This document shows positions 10,508-18,724 of a stretch of 35,145 nt of DNA, piece by piece. This DNA is from Bradyrhizobium macuxiense. Its GTDB lineage: Bacteria > Pseudomonadota > Alphaproteobacteria > Rhizobiales > Xanthobacteraceae. The first letter of the stretch is position 1. Every line of letters starts with the position of its first letter. The notes below the pieces were generated by a model. It saw only the letters and a program-made list of their open reading frames with translations. It did no database searches and was not told the origin of the DNA. A program made the translations under genes and the position numbers. The stretch covers positions 122,678 to 157,822 of the forward strand of contig NZ_LNCU01000042.1 in the NCBI RefSeq assembly GCF_001542415.1. The letters run 5' to 3'.

Positions 10508-10544
10508 CAACGGGGGCGGCGCAAGCCTCCCCCGTTTTGTTTTG
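10508..10544 (+). terminator. Rho-independent terminator after the LysM/LytM gene
   Basis: The stem AACGGGGGCGGC / GCCTCCCCCGTT with a GCAA loop has one mismatch and is followed by TTTTGTTTT. It lies 44 bases past the stop at 10464. Confidence 0.85.
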
Positions 10545-10548
10545 GCCT

Positions 10549-10677
10549 AAAGCATGATCCGGAAAAGTGCGAAGCGGTTTTCCCTCGCGACAAACGCGGA
10601 ACGCGTTTGCGCGGAGATCATGCTCGAACAACAAGCTGAAGCGCGATGGCGATTCAGTCTGATCTCATCGCGCTTTA
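10549..10677. repeat. Palindromic intergenic element (AGCATGATC family)
   Basis: A structured element between two convergent genes. The inverted pair AGCATGATC (10551-10559) / GATCATGCT (10616-10624) encloses GGAAAAGTGCGAAGCGG and a perfect 8-bp hairpin CAAACGCG-GAA-CGCGTTTG (10591-10609). A further hairpin AAGCGCGATG (10639-10648) / CATCGCGCTT (10666-10675) ends exactly at the porin stop codon (TAA, complement of 10675-10677). I recognise this as a family common in Bradyrhizobium intergenic DNA; only one copy is in the window. The last hairpin could terminate the porin transcript. Confidence 0.75.
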
Positions 10678-12306
10678 GAAGTCGAACGTCATGCCGGTCG
10701 TAACTGCCTTGGCGTTGTTGCCGGCAACTACGTTGTTGTTGGCGTCGCGACCGCATACGGCGTAACCGTGGCCGCTTGCACCCAGGCAGTAGTGTGCGCC
10801 GGGGCCGTTGCGCAGATAACTGCCGACGAGATACCAGGTCGCGAAGGGGCTGAAGTGGTACTTGACGCCTGCCGCATACTGATCGGCGCTGCTGTCCACG
10901 GTGTTGAGCGCAAAGTCGGCCGAGCCCGCCGGCGGAGTGACGGTGTAGGTATTGAAAACGCCGGTTCCCGGCGAGCCGGGTGAAGCGTTGGCGTGGGCCC
11001 AGGACGCGCTGACGTCCCAGGCGCCGACGGACTGCGTAGCGCTGACGAAGTAGCCGTCACGCGACCGCTCGTTGAAATCGGCAACGGTATGTTCGCGCCG
11101 CATCATTTCATAGATGCCGTAGAGCTGCAGTTTGCCGATGCCGTCGTTGAAGTGGTATCCGCCACCGAGCTTGGCGGCCCACTCGTTGGCGATGCCGACG
11201 GCGCCTGGAGGAACGACCAATACGCCACCATTGCTCAGTGGTGTCACCGCCTCGTCGCCGGTACGGTTGGTCCCTTCGTGCAACTCATAGGCCCCGATTG
11301 CCGTGAACGGGCCCTGGTTGTACGTCAGCGACGCGCTGTAGAGGTTGCCATAGGAGCCGTCTGTACAGCCTTCGGGCGCTGACGTCAGCGGGAAGCCGCT
11401 GCCGCTGCCTCGCGAGGACGTAGCGGGGCAGTTGAAGTCGCCGAGCGCGAAATCGCTGTTGTCCCTCGCGGTGTTCTGTCCCGGCGAGACCATCACAGTT
11501 GCCTGGAAGCCGTTCCAGACTGGCGACTCATACCAAACGGCGTGCGCTGCACGCCAATCGAACTCGGCGCGCAGATCGCCGCCGGTGTTGCCCATGATCG
11601 AGTTGTAGTCGCCGAGCGTCGCCGAGAATGGATCGAACTTTGACGTCGATCTCTTGTAGGGCGTATCGGACTTGCCGGCCTTGATGGTGCCCCATGGGGT
11701 TTCCATTCCGATGAAGCTGTCGCGCGTGCCGAACGCGGCGCGCTCAGTCGGGACCGCGGCGACTTCGACGAGAGATTCGAACTGCGCGATCGCAGCCCAT
11801 CCCGGGAAGCCGTAAGGTTCGAGATTGTGTCGCGCGCGAACGCCGAAATAGGTGAGGTTGCTCGCGACTCCAAACTTGGTGCCTTGATCGAAGACCCCGG
11901 CGTTGAAGACGTCGCCGGAGAGGTCAACATGCCCGTACAGGGTCACGGTCGTGTTGTCGACGAACGCATTGCTGCCTGGCGCCTTGCTGTAGATCGGAGC
12001 GCCGCCGATGCTGACGATCGCGTGCTCGGGCGCCGGGGCTGGCGCCGGGGAGGGGGCGACGGCTGCGTGCTGCACCGGATTGCCCTTTGGCGTCGAGCCG
12101 GCGGCTGCAACCGGCGCGGGACGGCTCGCGATGTGGTTCACGCGATCCCGTAGCTTTGCGTTCTCCTGCGCGAGTTTCGCGTTGTTTCTTTCGAGTGCAT
12201 CCAGACGTGCCATCACGTCGTCGAGTGTTGCCGCCCGCATCGGCTGTTGCGTGAGCGCAAGGCAAATCGCCGTGCAAGCGGTTCCTGTGAGCAGTCCCTT
12301 CTTCAT
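10675..12306 (-). CDS. Outer-membrane porin
   Basis: A general-diffusion beta-barrel porin of 543 residues. It has a signal peptide (MKKGLLTGTACTAICLALTQ, cleavage probably after PMRA), then a heptad-like stretch (LDDVMARLDALERNNAKLAQENAKLRDRV), expected to be a periplasmic trimerising coiled coil, then an Ala/Pro linker. The barrel starts near TVTLYGHVDLSGDVF. Alternating strands, FFGVRA-type motifs and a C-terminal aromatic residue (GMTFDF) are typical of outer-membrane barrels. It also has an internal Cys pair in a loop (FNCPAT, EGCTDG). It resembles Bradyrhizobium porins with this coiled-coil head. Monocistronic; an AT-rich upstream region probably holds its promoter. Confidence 0.92.
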   Translation of the reverse strand: MKKGLLTGTACTAICLALTQQPMRAATLDDVMARLDALERNNAKLAQENAKLRDRVNHIASRPAPVAAAGSTPKGNPVQHAAVAPSPAPAPAPEHAIVSIGGAPIYSKAPGSNAFVDNTTVTLYGHVDLSGDVFNAGVFDQGTKFGVASNLTYFGVRARHNLEPYGFPGWAAIAQFESLVEVAAVPTERAAFGTRDSFIGMETPWGTIKAGKSDTPYKRSTSKFDPFSATLGDYNSIMGNTGGDLRAEFDWRAAHAVWYESPVWNGFQATVMVSPGQNTARDNSDFALGDFNCPATSSRGSGSGFPLTSAPEGCTDGSYGNLYSASLTYNQGPFTAIGAYELHEGTNRTGDEAVTPLSNGGVLVVPPGAVGIANEWAAKLGGGYHFNDGIGKLQLYGIYEMMRREHTVADFNERSRDGYFVSATQSVGAWDVSASWAHANASPGSPGTGVFNTYTVTPPAGSADFALNTVDSSADQYAAGVKYHFSPFATWYLVGSYLRNGPGAHYCLGASGHGYAVCGRDANNNVVAGNNAKAVTTGMTFDF

Positions 12307-12669
12307 TCGATGATCCCCCGTTTGCCAAAACCACCTCGGCGGGGTGCCGAAGGTCGCAAACGAGCAAAACGGTAATGTATACCAAATGCCAAATACACGG
12401 AAACAAATCGGGTCACGGAGATAAAGAAGCTTTGTGACAAAAATGGTACTATAATACTATTGCAGTGCATCAAATTGTCGCAGGAGGGAGTTGGGAATAA
12501 AAATCGCAAATCAATGAAATGATTGAATTTGCTTAGTTATATCCCTCTCTAAAGATGTGACAGCAACACTGACAAATTATAAATGCATTGCGAAATGAAA
12601 ACTCTAAGCTGGCATTTTGAATGCCAATACGTTTCTGGTTTGTACGATTTTTGCGCTACGAGCGCTCTT
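12307..12669. other. AT-rich intergenic region upstream of the porin
   Basis: About 360 bases with base composition clearly more AT-rich than the surroundings. It separates the porin start (minus strand) from the 3' end of the YkgJ gene, so it should hold the porin promoter. It contains a perfect hairpin TGGCATT-TTG-AATGCCA (12610-12626) and runs such as ACAAAAATGGTACTATAATACTATTGC (around 12436-12463, written here only to locate it). I could not fix a -35/-10 pair. No credible gene is present. Confidence 0.6.
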
Positions 12670-13146
12670 CTAGGACCGCGTGGGATCGTCGGTGCGGGCG
12701 AGGCGCTCGACCATGTCGTGCAGGAAATCGGGCGGCCCATGGGCCTGCCATTCGCCGTCCGCCTGCAGCAGGAGGGGGCGCCTTGCGTCGCGGCTGAAGG
12801 CTTCCAGCCACGCGCGCGCCTTTGCCCGCGGGCGCGCGCCAACGGCGACCGCGACATCGACGGGAATCGTCCGCCAGGTGAAGCTGGCCGGAAGAAAGAT
12901 GAGATGCGACCTGTCGGGCCGCATCCACTCCGGCAGCGGGCTCGTCGGAGCGAGCCAGCCGCAAACGAAATTTCGGCAAGGATCGACCGGGCGCGTGTCA
13001 TAGATCGCGCATTTGCCCGCGCCGCTGAACGGACAGGGATGGCCCGGCTTGACGTCGTGGTCGCCGATCCGGATTTTCAGCCAGCCGTCGCAGCAGGCAG
13101 TGCACTCGCCGCATCGTCTTGCGTTTGCATTTGGGGCCGCTGGCAT
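12670..13146 (-). CDS. YkgJ-family cysteine-cluster protein
   Basis: A 158-residue protein with an N-terminal cysteine cluster: C12, C15, C18, C19 (CGECTACCDG), C38 (HPCPF), C46 (KCAIYDTRP), C57 and C62 (PCRNFVCGW). This matches the zinc- or iron-chelating CxxCxxCC domain family, whose biochemical role is not settled. The C-terminal half is rich in Arg/Ala and carries no cysteine. It lies 68 bases downstream of the DUF815 ATPase gene on the same strand and may be co-transcribed with it. There is no signal peptide, so it is probably cytoplasmic. Confidence 0.88.
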   Translation of the reverse strand: MPAAPNANARRCGECTACCDGWLKIRIGDHDVKPGHPCPFSGAGKCAIYDTRPVDPCRNFVCGWLAPTSPLPEWMRPDRSHLIFLPASFTWRTIPVDVAVAVGARPRAKARAWLEAFSRDARRPLLLQADGEWQAHGPPDFLHDMVERLARTDDPTRS

Positions 13147-13214
13147 CAGTCCAGTTTACTCATGCCGAGCCGAATCAGAAGGCCGCGCTCGAAATGGCGT
13201 GAATTGCGTCCCGG

Positions 13215-14186
13215 CTACGACGCGCTCAGCTGCACGCCGAGCCGTCCGGCCAGCTCCTGGGTGAACTGCCAGGCGACGCGGCCGGAGCGCGAGCCGCGGG
13301 TGGTCGACCACTCGAGCGCCTCGCGCTCGAGTTCGTCTTCGGCGATCTTGATGCCGAAATGGTCGCAATAGCCCTTCACCATCGCCAGGTACTCGTCCTG
13401 GCTGCAGCGATGGAAGCCGAGCCAGAGGCCGAAGCGATCCGACAGCGACACCTTTTCCTCGACCGCTTCGCCCGGATTGATTGCGGTCGAGCGTTCGTTC
13501 TCGATCATCTCGCGCGCCAGCAGATGCCGCCGGTTCGATGTGGCATAGAGGATGACGTTGTCCGGGCGTCCCTCGATGCCGCCTTCCAGCACCGCCTTGA
13601 GCGACTTGTAGGAGGCGTCGTTGCCGTCGAAGGAGAGGTCGTCGCAGAACACGATGAATCGGAATGAGGAGCTACGGAGAAGCTCCATCAGGCCCGGCAG
13701 GCTCTCGATGTCCTCGCGGTGGATCTCGATCAGCTTCAGGCGGTCGGCCGGCTTGCGGTTGTGGTTGAGGGTGGCATGCGCAGCCTTCACCAGCGACGAC
13801 TTGCCCATGCCTCGCGCACCCCACAGCAGCGCGTTGTTGGCGGGGAGTCCGTTGGCGAAGCGCTCGGTGTTCTCCATCAGGATATCGCGCATCCGGTCGA
13901 CGCCCTTGAGCAGGCCGATCTCGACGCGGCTGACGCGCGGCACCGGGGCGAGACGTCCATCCGGGTGCCAGACAAAGGCATCGGCTGCGTTGAGCGACTC
14001 GGCGGGATCGGAGGCCGGAGAGACGGCGGCGAGGCGGCTGGCAATGGCCTCGAGGGCGCTCGCAATCCGTTCGGCGGCGTGGCCGTCGAGCGCCTTTGCC
14101 GGGCGTTTTGTCGCGGCTTTTGCCGACGTCCTGGCGGCAGCTTTGGGTCGTGTTTGGCTGGCGGTTTTCTTGGCTTTTTTCGGCAT
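13215..14186 (-). CDS. DUF815-type AAA ATPase
   Basis: A 323-residue P-loop ATPase. The first ~35 residues are Lys/Ala-rich and basic (PKKAKKTAS, then AAARTSAKAATKRPAK), probably a flexible nucleic-acid or membrane-surface tail. The AAA core has Walker A GARGMGKS (residues 123-130), Walker B IVFCDDLSF (178-186) and a sensor-like ILYATSNRRHLL (212-223). The conserved YKSLKAVLEGGIEGRPDN is typical of the family. Function is unknown. I chose the ATG at 14186 because upstream residues are unlike the family. It is divergent from yajC with about 190 bases between starts. Confidence 0.9.
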   Translation of the reverse strand: MPKKAKKTASQTRPKAAARTSAKAATKRPAKALDGHAAERIASALEAIASRLAAVSPASDPAESLNAADAFVWHPDGRLAPVPRVSRVEIGLLKGVDRMRDILMENTERFANGLPANNALLWGARGMGKSSLVKAAHATLNHNRKPADRLKLIEIHREDIESLPGLMELLRSSSFRFIVFCDDLSFDGNDASYKSLKAVLEGGIEGRPDNVILYATSNRRHLLAREMIENERSTAINPGEAVEEKVSLSDRFGLWLGFHRCSQDEYLAMVKGYCDHFGIKIAEDELEREALEWSTTRGSRSGRVAWQFTQELAGRLGVQLSAS

Positions 14187-14263
14187 TTTTCCAGTTCCTG
14201 ACGGCGCAGCCTTATCGGGCTGGCGCTCCTGCCGCAAGCCGCCTAAATGACGGGGCGTTAACG

Positions 14264-14291
14264 TTGCAATTGGGACCGCGGCCGCTATAGT
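14264..14291 (+). promoter_or_regulatory. Likely housekeeping-sigma promoter for yajC-secDF
   Basis: TTGCAA (14264-14269) and TATAGT (14286-14291) are spaced by 16 bases and lie about 90 bases upstream of the yajC ATG. Both hexamers are close to the -35/-10 consensus for the main sigma factor. No transcript data are available, so this is a prediction. Confidence 0.5.
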
Positions 14292-14379
14292 CCGCGCGAA
14301 TTTGTCCGGACCGCCATACCGCCCCAGGGACCGGAGGGCGATGCCGGTCCTTATCCCGTCTTACCCGAGGATTGTCCGA

Positions 14380-14739
14380 ATGCTGATTACTCCTGCGTTT
14401 GCCCAGGCTGCTGGAGCCGGAGGTGACACCAACAGTATGTTGATGTCGCTGCTGCCATTCGCGCTGATCTTCGTCATTATGTACTTCCTCATTCTGCGCC
14501 CGCAGCAGAAGAAGGTTCGCGATCACGCCGACCTCGTGAAGAACATCCGCCGTGGCGACACGGTGGTGACCACGGGCGGTCTCGTCGGCAAGGTGACCAA
14601 GGTCGTCGATGACGACCAGATCGAATTCGAGATCTCGGACGGCGTCCGCGTGCGGCAGATGCGGCAGATGATCTCCGGCGTGCGCGCCAAGGGTGAGCCG
14701 GCGAAGGGCGACGCCAAGGACGAGGCGTCCGCGAGCTGA
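14380..14739 (+). CDS. yajC: Preprotein translocase subunit YajC
   Basis: Small single-span inner-membrane protein that associates with SecDF. It has 119 residues from the ATG at 14380 (MLITPAFAQAAG), preceded by GAGG at a suitable distance; upstream in-frame starts would add 26 residues without conservation. The membrane helix is LMSLLPFALIFVIMYFLIL, followed by the hallmark RPQQKKVRDH and the small beta-rich domain (GDTVVTTGGLVGKVTKV). It heads the secretion operon, with secD 39 bases downstream. Confidence 0.95.
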   Translation: MLITPAFAQAAGAGGDTNSMLMSLLPFALIFVIMYFLILRPQQKKVRDHADLVKNIRRGDTVVTTGGLVGKVTKVVDDDQIEFEISDGVRVRQMRQMISGVRAKGEPAKGDAKDEASAS

Positions 14740-14778
14740 TAGCCGCGACGCCATTTTGGAATCTGACGGATCAACTCG

Positions 14779-16380
14779 ATGTTGTACTTCACCCGGTGGA
14801 AGGCGCTGGCGATCATTCTGACGGCGCTGGTGGTCTGCCTGTGCGCGGTGCCGAACTTCTTTCCGGAAGCACAGGTCAAGAGCTGGCCCACCTGGGCGCA
14901 GCGGCGCCTCGTACTCGGCCTCGACCTTCAAGGCGGCTCGTATCTGCTGCTCGAGGTCGACTCCAATTACGTGAAGAAAGAGAAGCTGGACCAGGTCCGC
15001 GACGATGCGCGGCGGGTGCTGCGTGAAGCCAAGATCGGCTACACCGGCCTGAACGTGCGCAACGATGCGGTCGAGGTTCGCATCTCCAAGGACACTGAGC
15101 AGGCGACCGCGCTCTCGAAGCTCCGCGATCTGTCGCAGCCGCTCGGCGGCCTGATGGGCTCCAGCGGCCAGCGCAGCCTTGAGGTTACGGACGCCGGCAG
15201 CGGCCTGATCCGCCTCACGGTGTCGCAGGCCGCGATCACCGAGCGCATCCGTCAGACCATCGAGCAGTCGATCCAGATCGTCGAGCGCCGCGTCAACGAG
15301 CTCGGCACCGTCGAGCCGGTGATTCAGCGCCAGGGCACCGACCGCATCCTGGTGCAGGTGCCTGGCTTGCAGGACCCGACGCACCTGAAGGAACTGCTCG
15401 GCAAGACCGCGAAGATGGAATTCCGGATGGTCGACACTTCGGTGTCACCGGACCAGGCCCAGGCGGGCAGCTTGCCGCCGGAGTCCGAGCTTCTGCAGAG
15501 CGCGTCGCCGCCGCCTGTCCCTTACGTCGTGAAGAAGCAGGTCCTGGTCTCCGGCGCTGAACTGTCTGATGCCCAGCCGGGTTTCGATCAGCGCACCGGC
15601 GAGCCGATCGTCAGTTTCAAGTTCAACACGACCGGCGCGCGCAAATTCGCGCAGGCGACCAGCGAGAATGTCGGCCAGCCCTTCGCGATCGTGCTTGACA
15701 ACAAGGTGATCTCCGCGCCCGTGATCCGCGAGCCGATCACCGGTGGTCAGGGCCAGATATCGGGCAATTTCACCGTGCAATCCGCCAATGATTTGGCGAT
15801 CCTGATGCGCGCCGGCGCGTTGCCGGCGCCGCTCACAGTGATCGAGGAGCGCACGGTCGGTCCCGGCCTGGGCCAGGACTCGATCGAGAAGGGCGAGCTC
15901 GCAGCCTATGTCGGCTCGATCCTGGTCATTGTGTTCATGCTGCTGACCTATCGGTTGTTCGGCGTGTTCGCCAATTTAGCTGTCGCGGTCAACGTCGCGA
16001 TGATCTTCGGTCTGCTGTCGCTGCTCAACGCCACGCTGACGCTGCCCGGCATCGCCGGCATCGTGCTGACCGTCGGCATCGCCGTCGACTCCAACGTGCT
16101 GATCTACGAGCGCATCCGTGAGGAGCTGCGCGGCGGGCGCAACGCGATCTCGGCGATCGACGCCGGCTTCAAGCGGGCGCTGGCGACCATCCTCGACTCC
16201 AACATCACCACGTTCATCGCTGCCGCGGTGCTATTCTATATCGGCACCGGACCGGTGCGCGGCTTCGCCGTGACGCTCGGCATCGGCATCATCACCACGG
16301 TGTTCACCGCCTTCACCCTGACGCGCTTGATCGTCGCGGCGTGGGTGCGGTGGAAGCGGCCGCAAACCGTGCCGATCTGA
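14779..16380 (+). CDS. secD: Protein translocase subunit SecD
   Basis: RND-type membrane protein that uses the proton motive force to pull exported proteins out of the SecYEG channel on the periplasmic side. It has 533 residues. A first transmembrane helix (about residues 6-26) is followed by GLDLQGGSYLLLEV, the large periplasmic P1 region with RRVNELGTVEPVIQRQG and ILVQVPGLQDP, and a C-terminal block of five helices starting near YVGSILVIVFMLL. That block includes GIAVDSNVLIYERIREELR, which carries the conserved Asp of the RND proton relay. secF starts 10 bases after the stop. Confidence 0.97.
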   Translation: MLYFTRWKALAIILTALVVCLCAVPNFFPEAQVKSWPTWAQRRLVLGLDLQGGSYLLLEVDSNYVKKEKLDQVRDDARRVLREAKIGYTGLNVRNDAVEVRISKDTEQATALSKLRDLSQPLGGLMGSSGQRSLEVTDAGSGLIRLTVSQAAITERIRQTIEQSIQIVERRVNELGTVEPVIQRQGTDRILVQVPGLQDPTHLKELLGKTAKMEFRMVDTSVSPDQAQAGSLPPESELLQSASPPPVPYVVKKQVLVSGAELSDAQPGFDQRTGEPIVSFKFNTTGARKFAQATSENVGQPFAIVLDNKVISAPVIREPITGGQGQISGNFTVQSANDLAILMRAGALPAPLTVIEERTVGPGLGQDSIEKGELAAYVGSILVIVFMLLTYRLFGVFANLAVAVNVAMIFGLLSLLNATLTLPGIAGIVLTVGIAVDSNVLIYERIREELRGGRNAISAIDAGFKRALATILDSNITTFIAAAVLFYIGTGPVRGFAVTLGIGIITTVFTAFTLTRLIVAAWVRWKRPQTVPI

Positions 16381-16390
16381 GAGGCCTATT

Positions 16391-17425
16391 GTGACCCATT
16401 ACGTTCTCATCGGCCTTGGTATTCTGATCGCCGCGCTGACCGTCGTCTCGGTGTTCGGTCTGCTGCCGTCGCTGCGCATCGTGCCCGATGATACGCATTT
16501 CGACTTCACGCGCTTCCGTCGCATCAGCTTTCCGATCTCGGCGCTGCTCTCGATCGTCGCCATCACGCTGTTCTTCACCCATGGCCTGAATTTCGGCATC
16601 GACTTCAAGGGCGGCACGCTGCTGGAAGTTCGTGCCAAGTCCGGCACCGCTGACATCGCCGCGATGCGCACGACATTGAACGGGCTCAGTCTTGGCGAAG
16701 TCCAGTTGCAGCAGTTCGGCGGGCCGGCCGAAGTCCTGATCCGAGTCGCTGAGCAGCCTGGCGGCGATGCCGCGCAGCAGGAGGCGGTCCAGAAGGTCCG
16801 GGGAGCGCTTGGCGACTCCGTAGACTATCGCCGCGTCGAGGTGGTGGGACCGCGCGTCTCCGGCGAGCTGCTCGCCTACGGCATGCTCGGCCTGATGTTC
16901 GCGATTCTCGGTATCCTGATCTATCTCTGGTTCCGTTTCGAATGGCAGTTCGCGCTCGGCGCGATGATCGCCAACGTCCACGATATCGTTCTGACCATCG
17001 GCTTCATGTCGATCTCGCAGGTCGACTTCGACCTCACCAGTATCGCGGCGCTGCTGACCATTCTCGGCTACTCGCTGAACGACACCGTCGTCATCTACGA
17101 CCGTATCCGCGAAATGCTCCGGCGCTACAAGAAGATGCCGATGCCGCAGCTCCTGAACGAATCGATCAATTCGACGCTGTCGCGCTCCATCGTCACTCAC
17201 GTCACCGTGACGCTGGCGCTGCTCGCGCTGCTGTTGTTCGGTGGCCAGGCAATTCACAGCTTCACTGCCGTGATGATGTTCGGCGTCGTGCTGGTCGGCA
17301 CCTACACCTCGATCTTCATCGCGGCGCCGATCCTGATCTATCTCGGCGTTCACACCACGCGGGGCGAGGCGCCGGAGACCGTGGAAAAGTCGGAAAAGAA
17401 GCCGAACGCGGCAGCCAAGAAGTAG
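16391..17425 (+). CDS. secF: Protein translocase subunit SecF
   Basis: Partner of SecD. It has 344 residues, starting at a GTG (MTHYVLIGLG). It has an extra N-terminal hydrophobic segment before the usual SecF start (RRISFPISALLSIVAITLFF), then GIDFKGGTLLEV, the short periplasmic domain, and five C-terminal helices including GYSLNDTVVIYDRIREMLRRY. The N-terminal extra span makes it longer than E. coli SecF, a feature I associate with Hyphomicrobiales. The C-terminal tail is Lys-rich. The next gene begins 5 bases downstream, so the operon continues. Confidence 0.96.
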   Translation: MTHYVLIGLGILIAALTVVSVFGLLPSLRIVPDDTHFDFTRFRRISFPISALLSIVAITLFFTHGLNFGIDFKGGTLLEVRAKSGTADIAAMRTTLNGLSLGEVQLQQFGGPAEVLIRVAEQPGGDAAQQEAVQKVRGALGDSVDYRRVEVVGPRVSGELLAYGMLGLMFAILGILIYLWFRFEWQFALGAMIANVHDIVLTIGFMSISQVDFDLTSIAALLTILGYSLNDTVVIYDRIREMLRRYKKMPMPQLLNESINSTLSRSIVTHVTVTLALLALLLFGGQAIHSFTAVMMFGVVLVGTYTSIFIAAPILIYLGVHTTRGEAPETVEKSEKKPNAAAKK

Positions 17426-17430
17426 CCAGT

Positions 17431-17814
17431 ATGGTCAATCCCTCGGACGCTCCACATCTTCCGAGGCCGGCGCCGATCGAAGCCTATGGCAAGGGGGGCT
17501 TCGCATTCGCCGACATGTCGCACCGCGGCTCGCTGCTGTGCCTGCCGAGCGGGATCTGGGCCTGGCCGGTGACCAGGCTGCAGGAGATCGACCAATACTC
17601 GCTGGCCCAGGTGTTCGAGGCCGCGAACGCGATCGACACTCTGATCGTCGGCAGCGGCAACGACGTCTGGATCCCGCCGAAAGGGCTGCGGGAGGCCTTG
17701 CGCGCGGTGCGCGTGGTGCTGGAGCCCATGCTGACCGGCCCCGCGATCCGGACCTACAACATCATGCTTGGCGAGCGGCGACGTGTGGCAGCGGCTCTGA
17801 TCGCGGTGCCATGA
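17431..17814 (+). CDS. Mth938/NDUFAF3-like protein (DUF498)
   Basis: A 127-residue protein of the Mth938-like fold. Features visible are the opening IEAYGKGGFAFADMSHRGSL, the central LPSGIWAWPV, and DTLIVGSGNDVWIPPKGLREAL, matching the family's IVGTG motif. Mitochondrial NDUFAF3 is a complex I assembly factor of this family; bacterial members are little studied. It lies 5 bases after secF and overlaps the next gene by four bases (ATGA at 17811-17814), so it belongs to the secDF operon. A role in membrane complex assembly is inferred from context and the mitochondrial homologue. The start is the ATG nearest secF. Confidence 0.88.
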   Translation: MVNPSDAPHLPRPAPIEAYGKGGFAFADMSHRGSLLCLPSGIWAWPVTRLQEIDQYSLAQVFEAANAIDTLIVGSGNDVWIPPKGLREALRAVRVVLEPMLTGPAIRTYNIMLGERRRVAAALIAVP

Positions 17815-18674
17815 GCGTGACGGAGGCGCCGAAGGACGGCGCGGCGTTCTGCGCCGACCTGGTGCGGACCCATGATTTCGTGCGCTACGCGTCGACCCTG
17901 TTCGTATCAGGTCCCGAACGCCGGGCGCTGCTCGCGATCTACGCCTTCAACGTCGAGATATCGCGCGTGCACGAGCACGTCAGTCAGCCGTTGCCCGGGG
18001 AGATGCGACTGCAATGGTGGACCGACATGCTGGCCGGGTCGGAGCACGGCGGCGTCGAAGGCAATCCGGTTGCATCTGAACTCCTGCAGGCGATCCGCAA
18101 ACACCGCCTTCCGGTCTCGTCGCTGTCGCGGCTGGTCGAGGAGCACCAATTCGATCTCTACAACGACCCGATGCCGACCATGGCCGCGCTCGAGGGCTAT
18201 GTCAGTGAGACGGCCTCAGCGCTGTTCTCGCTTGCAGCGAGGGTAGTGGTGCGGCCGTCCGAGCAGATCAATCATCTCGCGCGTCATGCAGGCCTCGCAC
18301 AGGGGATGGCGCAGGTGATCGCGACGCTTGGGCGCGATGCCGCGCGACATCAGCTCTTCCTGCCGCTGCAACTGCTCCAGCAGCACGGCAGCACCAAGGA
18401 AAAGGTCTTTGCCGGCAAGCTGACGCCCGAGATCCGCGCGGCGGTCGATCAGCTCGTGGGCGAGGCGCAAACCCATCTCGATACGGCACTCACGCTGCTC
18501 GCGGACGTTCCGTCGGCGGTGAGGCCGATCTTTTTGCCGCTCGCCCATGTTCGCCGTGAACTGGTCCGGGCGGCAAGGGCGGACCGCGATCCGTTCCTTC
18601 CGAAGCCTGTGTCACGGTTACGCATCTTGTGGACGCTGTGGCGCGCCACGCGTACCAGGGACTTCGGCGGCTAG
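17811..18674 (+). CDS. Squalene/phytoene-synthase-fold protein, NDUFAF6-like
   Basis: A 287-residue protein with the squalene/phytoene synthase fold but not its catalytic motifs. Where the enzymes have the first Asp-rich motif, this protein has AFNVEISRVHEHV (residues 46-58); where the second motif is expected it has RDAARHQLFLPLQLL (175-189). AFNVE, RLQWW, RKHRL and FLP match mitochondrial NDUFAF6, a complex I assembly factor, as I recall its sequence. I therefore think it is a non-enzymatic assembly factor and not a carotenoid or hopanoid enzyme. It overlaps the Mth938 gene by four bases. Its TAG stop lies at the edge of a repeat (18671-18724). Confidence 0.88.
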   Translation: MSVTEAPKDGAAFCADLVRTHDFVRYASTLFVSGPERRALLAIYAFNVEISRVHEHVSQPLPGEMRLQWWTDMLAGSEHGGVEGNPVASELLQAIRKHRLPVSSLSRLVEEHQFDLYNDPMPTMAALEGYVSETASALFSLAARVVVRPSEQINHLARHAGLAQGMAQVIATLGRDAARHQLFLPLQLLQQHGSTKEKVFAGKLTPEIRAAVDQLVGEAQTHLDTALTLLADVPSAVRPIFLPLAHVRRELVRAARADRDPFLPKPVSRLRILWTLWRATRTRDFGG

Positions 18675-18724
18675 AGCGTTTTCGAGCGATGTGGGATACC
18701 GGTTCGCGTGAAGAAAACGCGTCA
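18671..18724. repeat. Short palindromic repeat (GTTTTCGxGCGA family), truncated copy
   Basis: A 54-base copy of the family also at 19092-19196 and 23178-23284. It starts CTAGAGCGTTTTCGAGCGA and ends TTCGCGTGAAGAAAACGCGT followed by CA. The terminal 24 bases are identical to the copy near 23205-23230. The second half (the TTCGGTTCTGA hairpin) is absent. Both neighbours end inside it: TAG of the plus-strand gene at 18672-18674 and TGA of the minus-strand gene (complement of 18722-18724). Confidence 0.8.

Noticed and set aside
10549..10677. CRISPR-like array
   Set aside because: The hairpins differ in sequence and there are no evenly spaced identical repeats; it is a single palindromic element.
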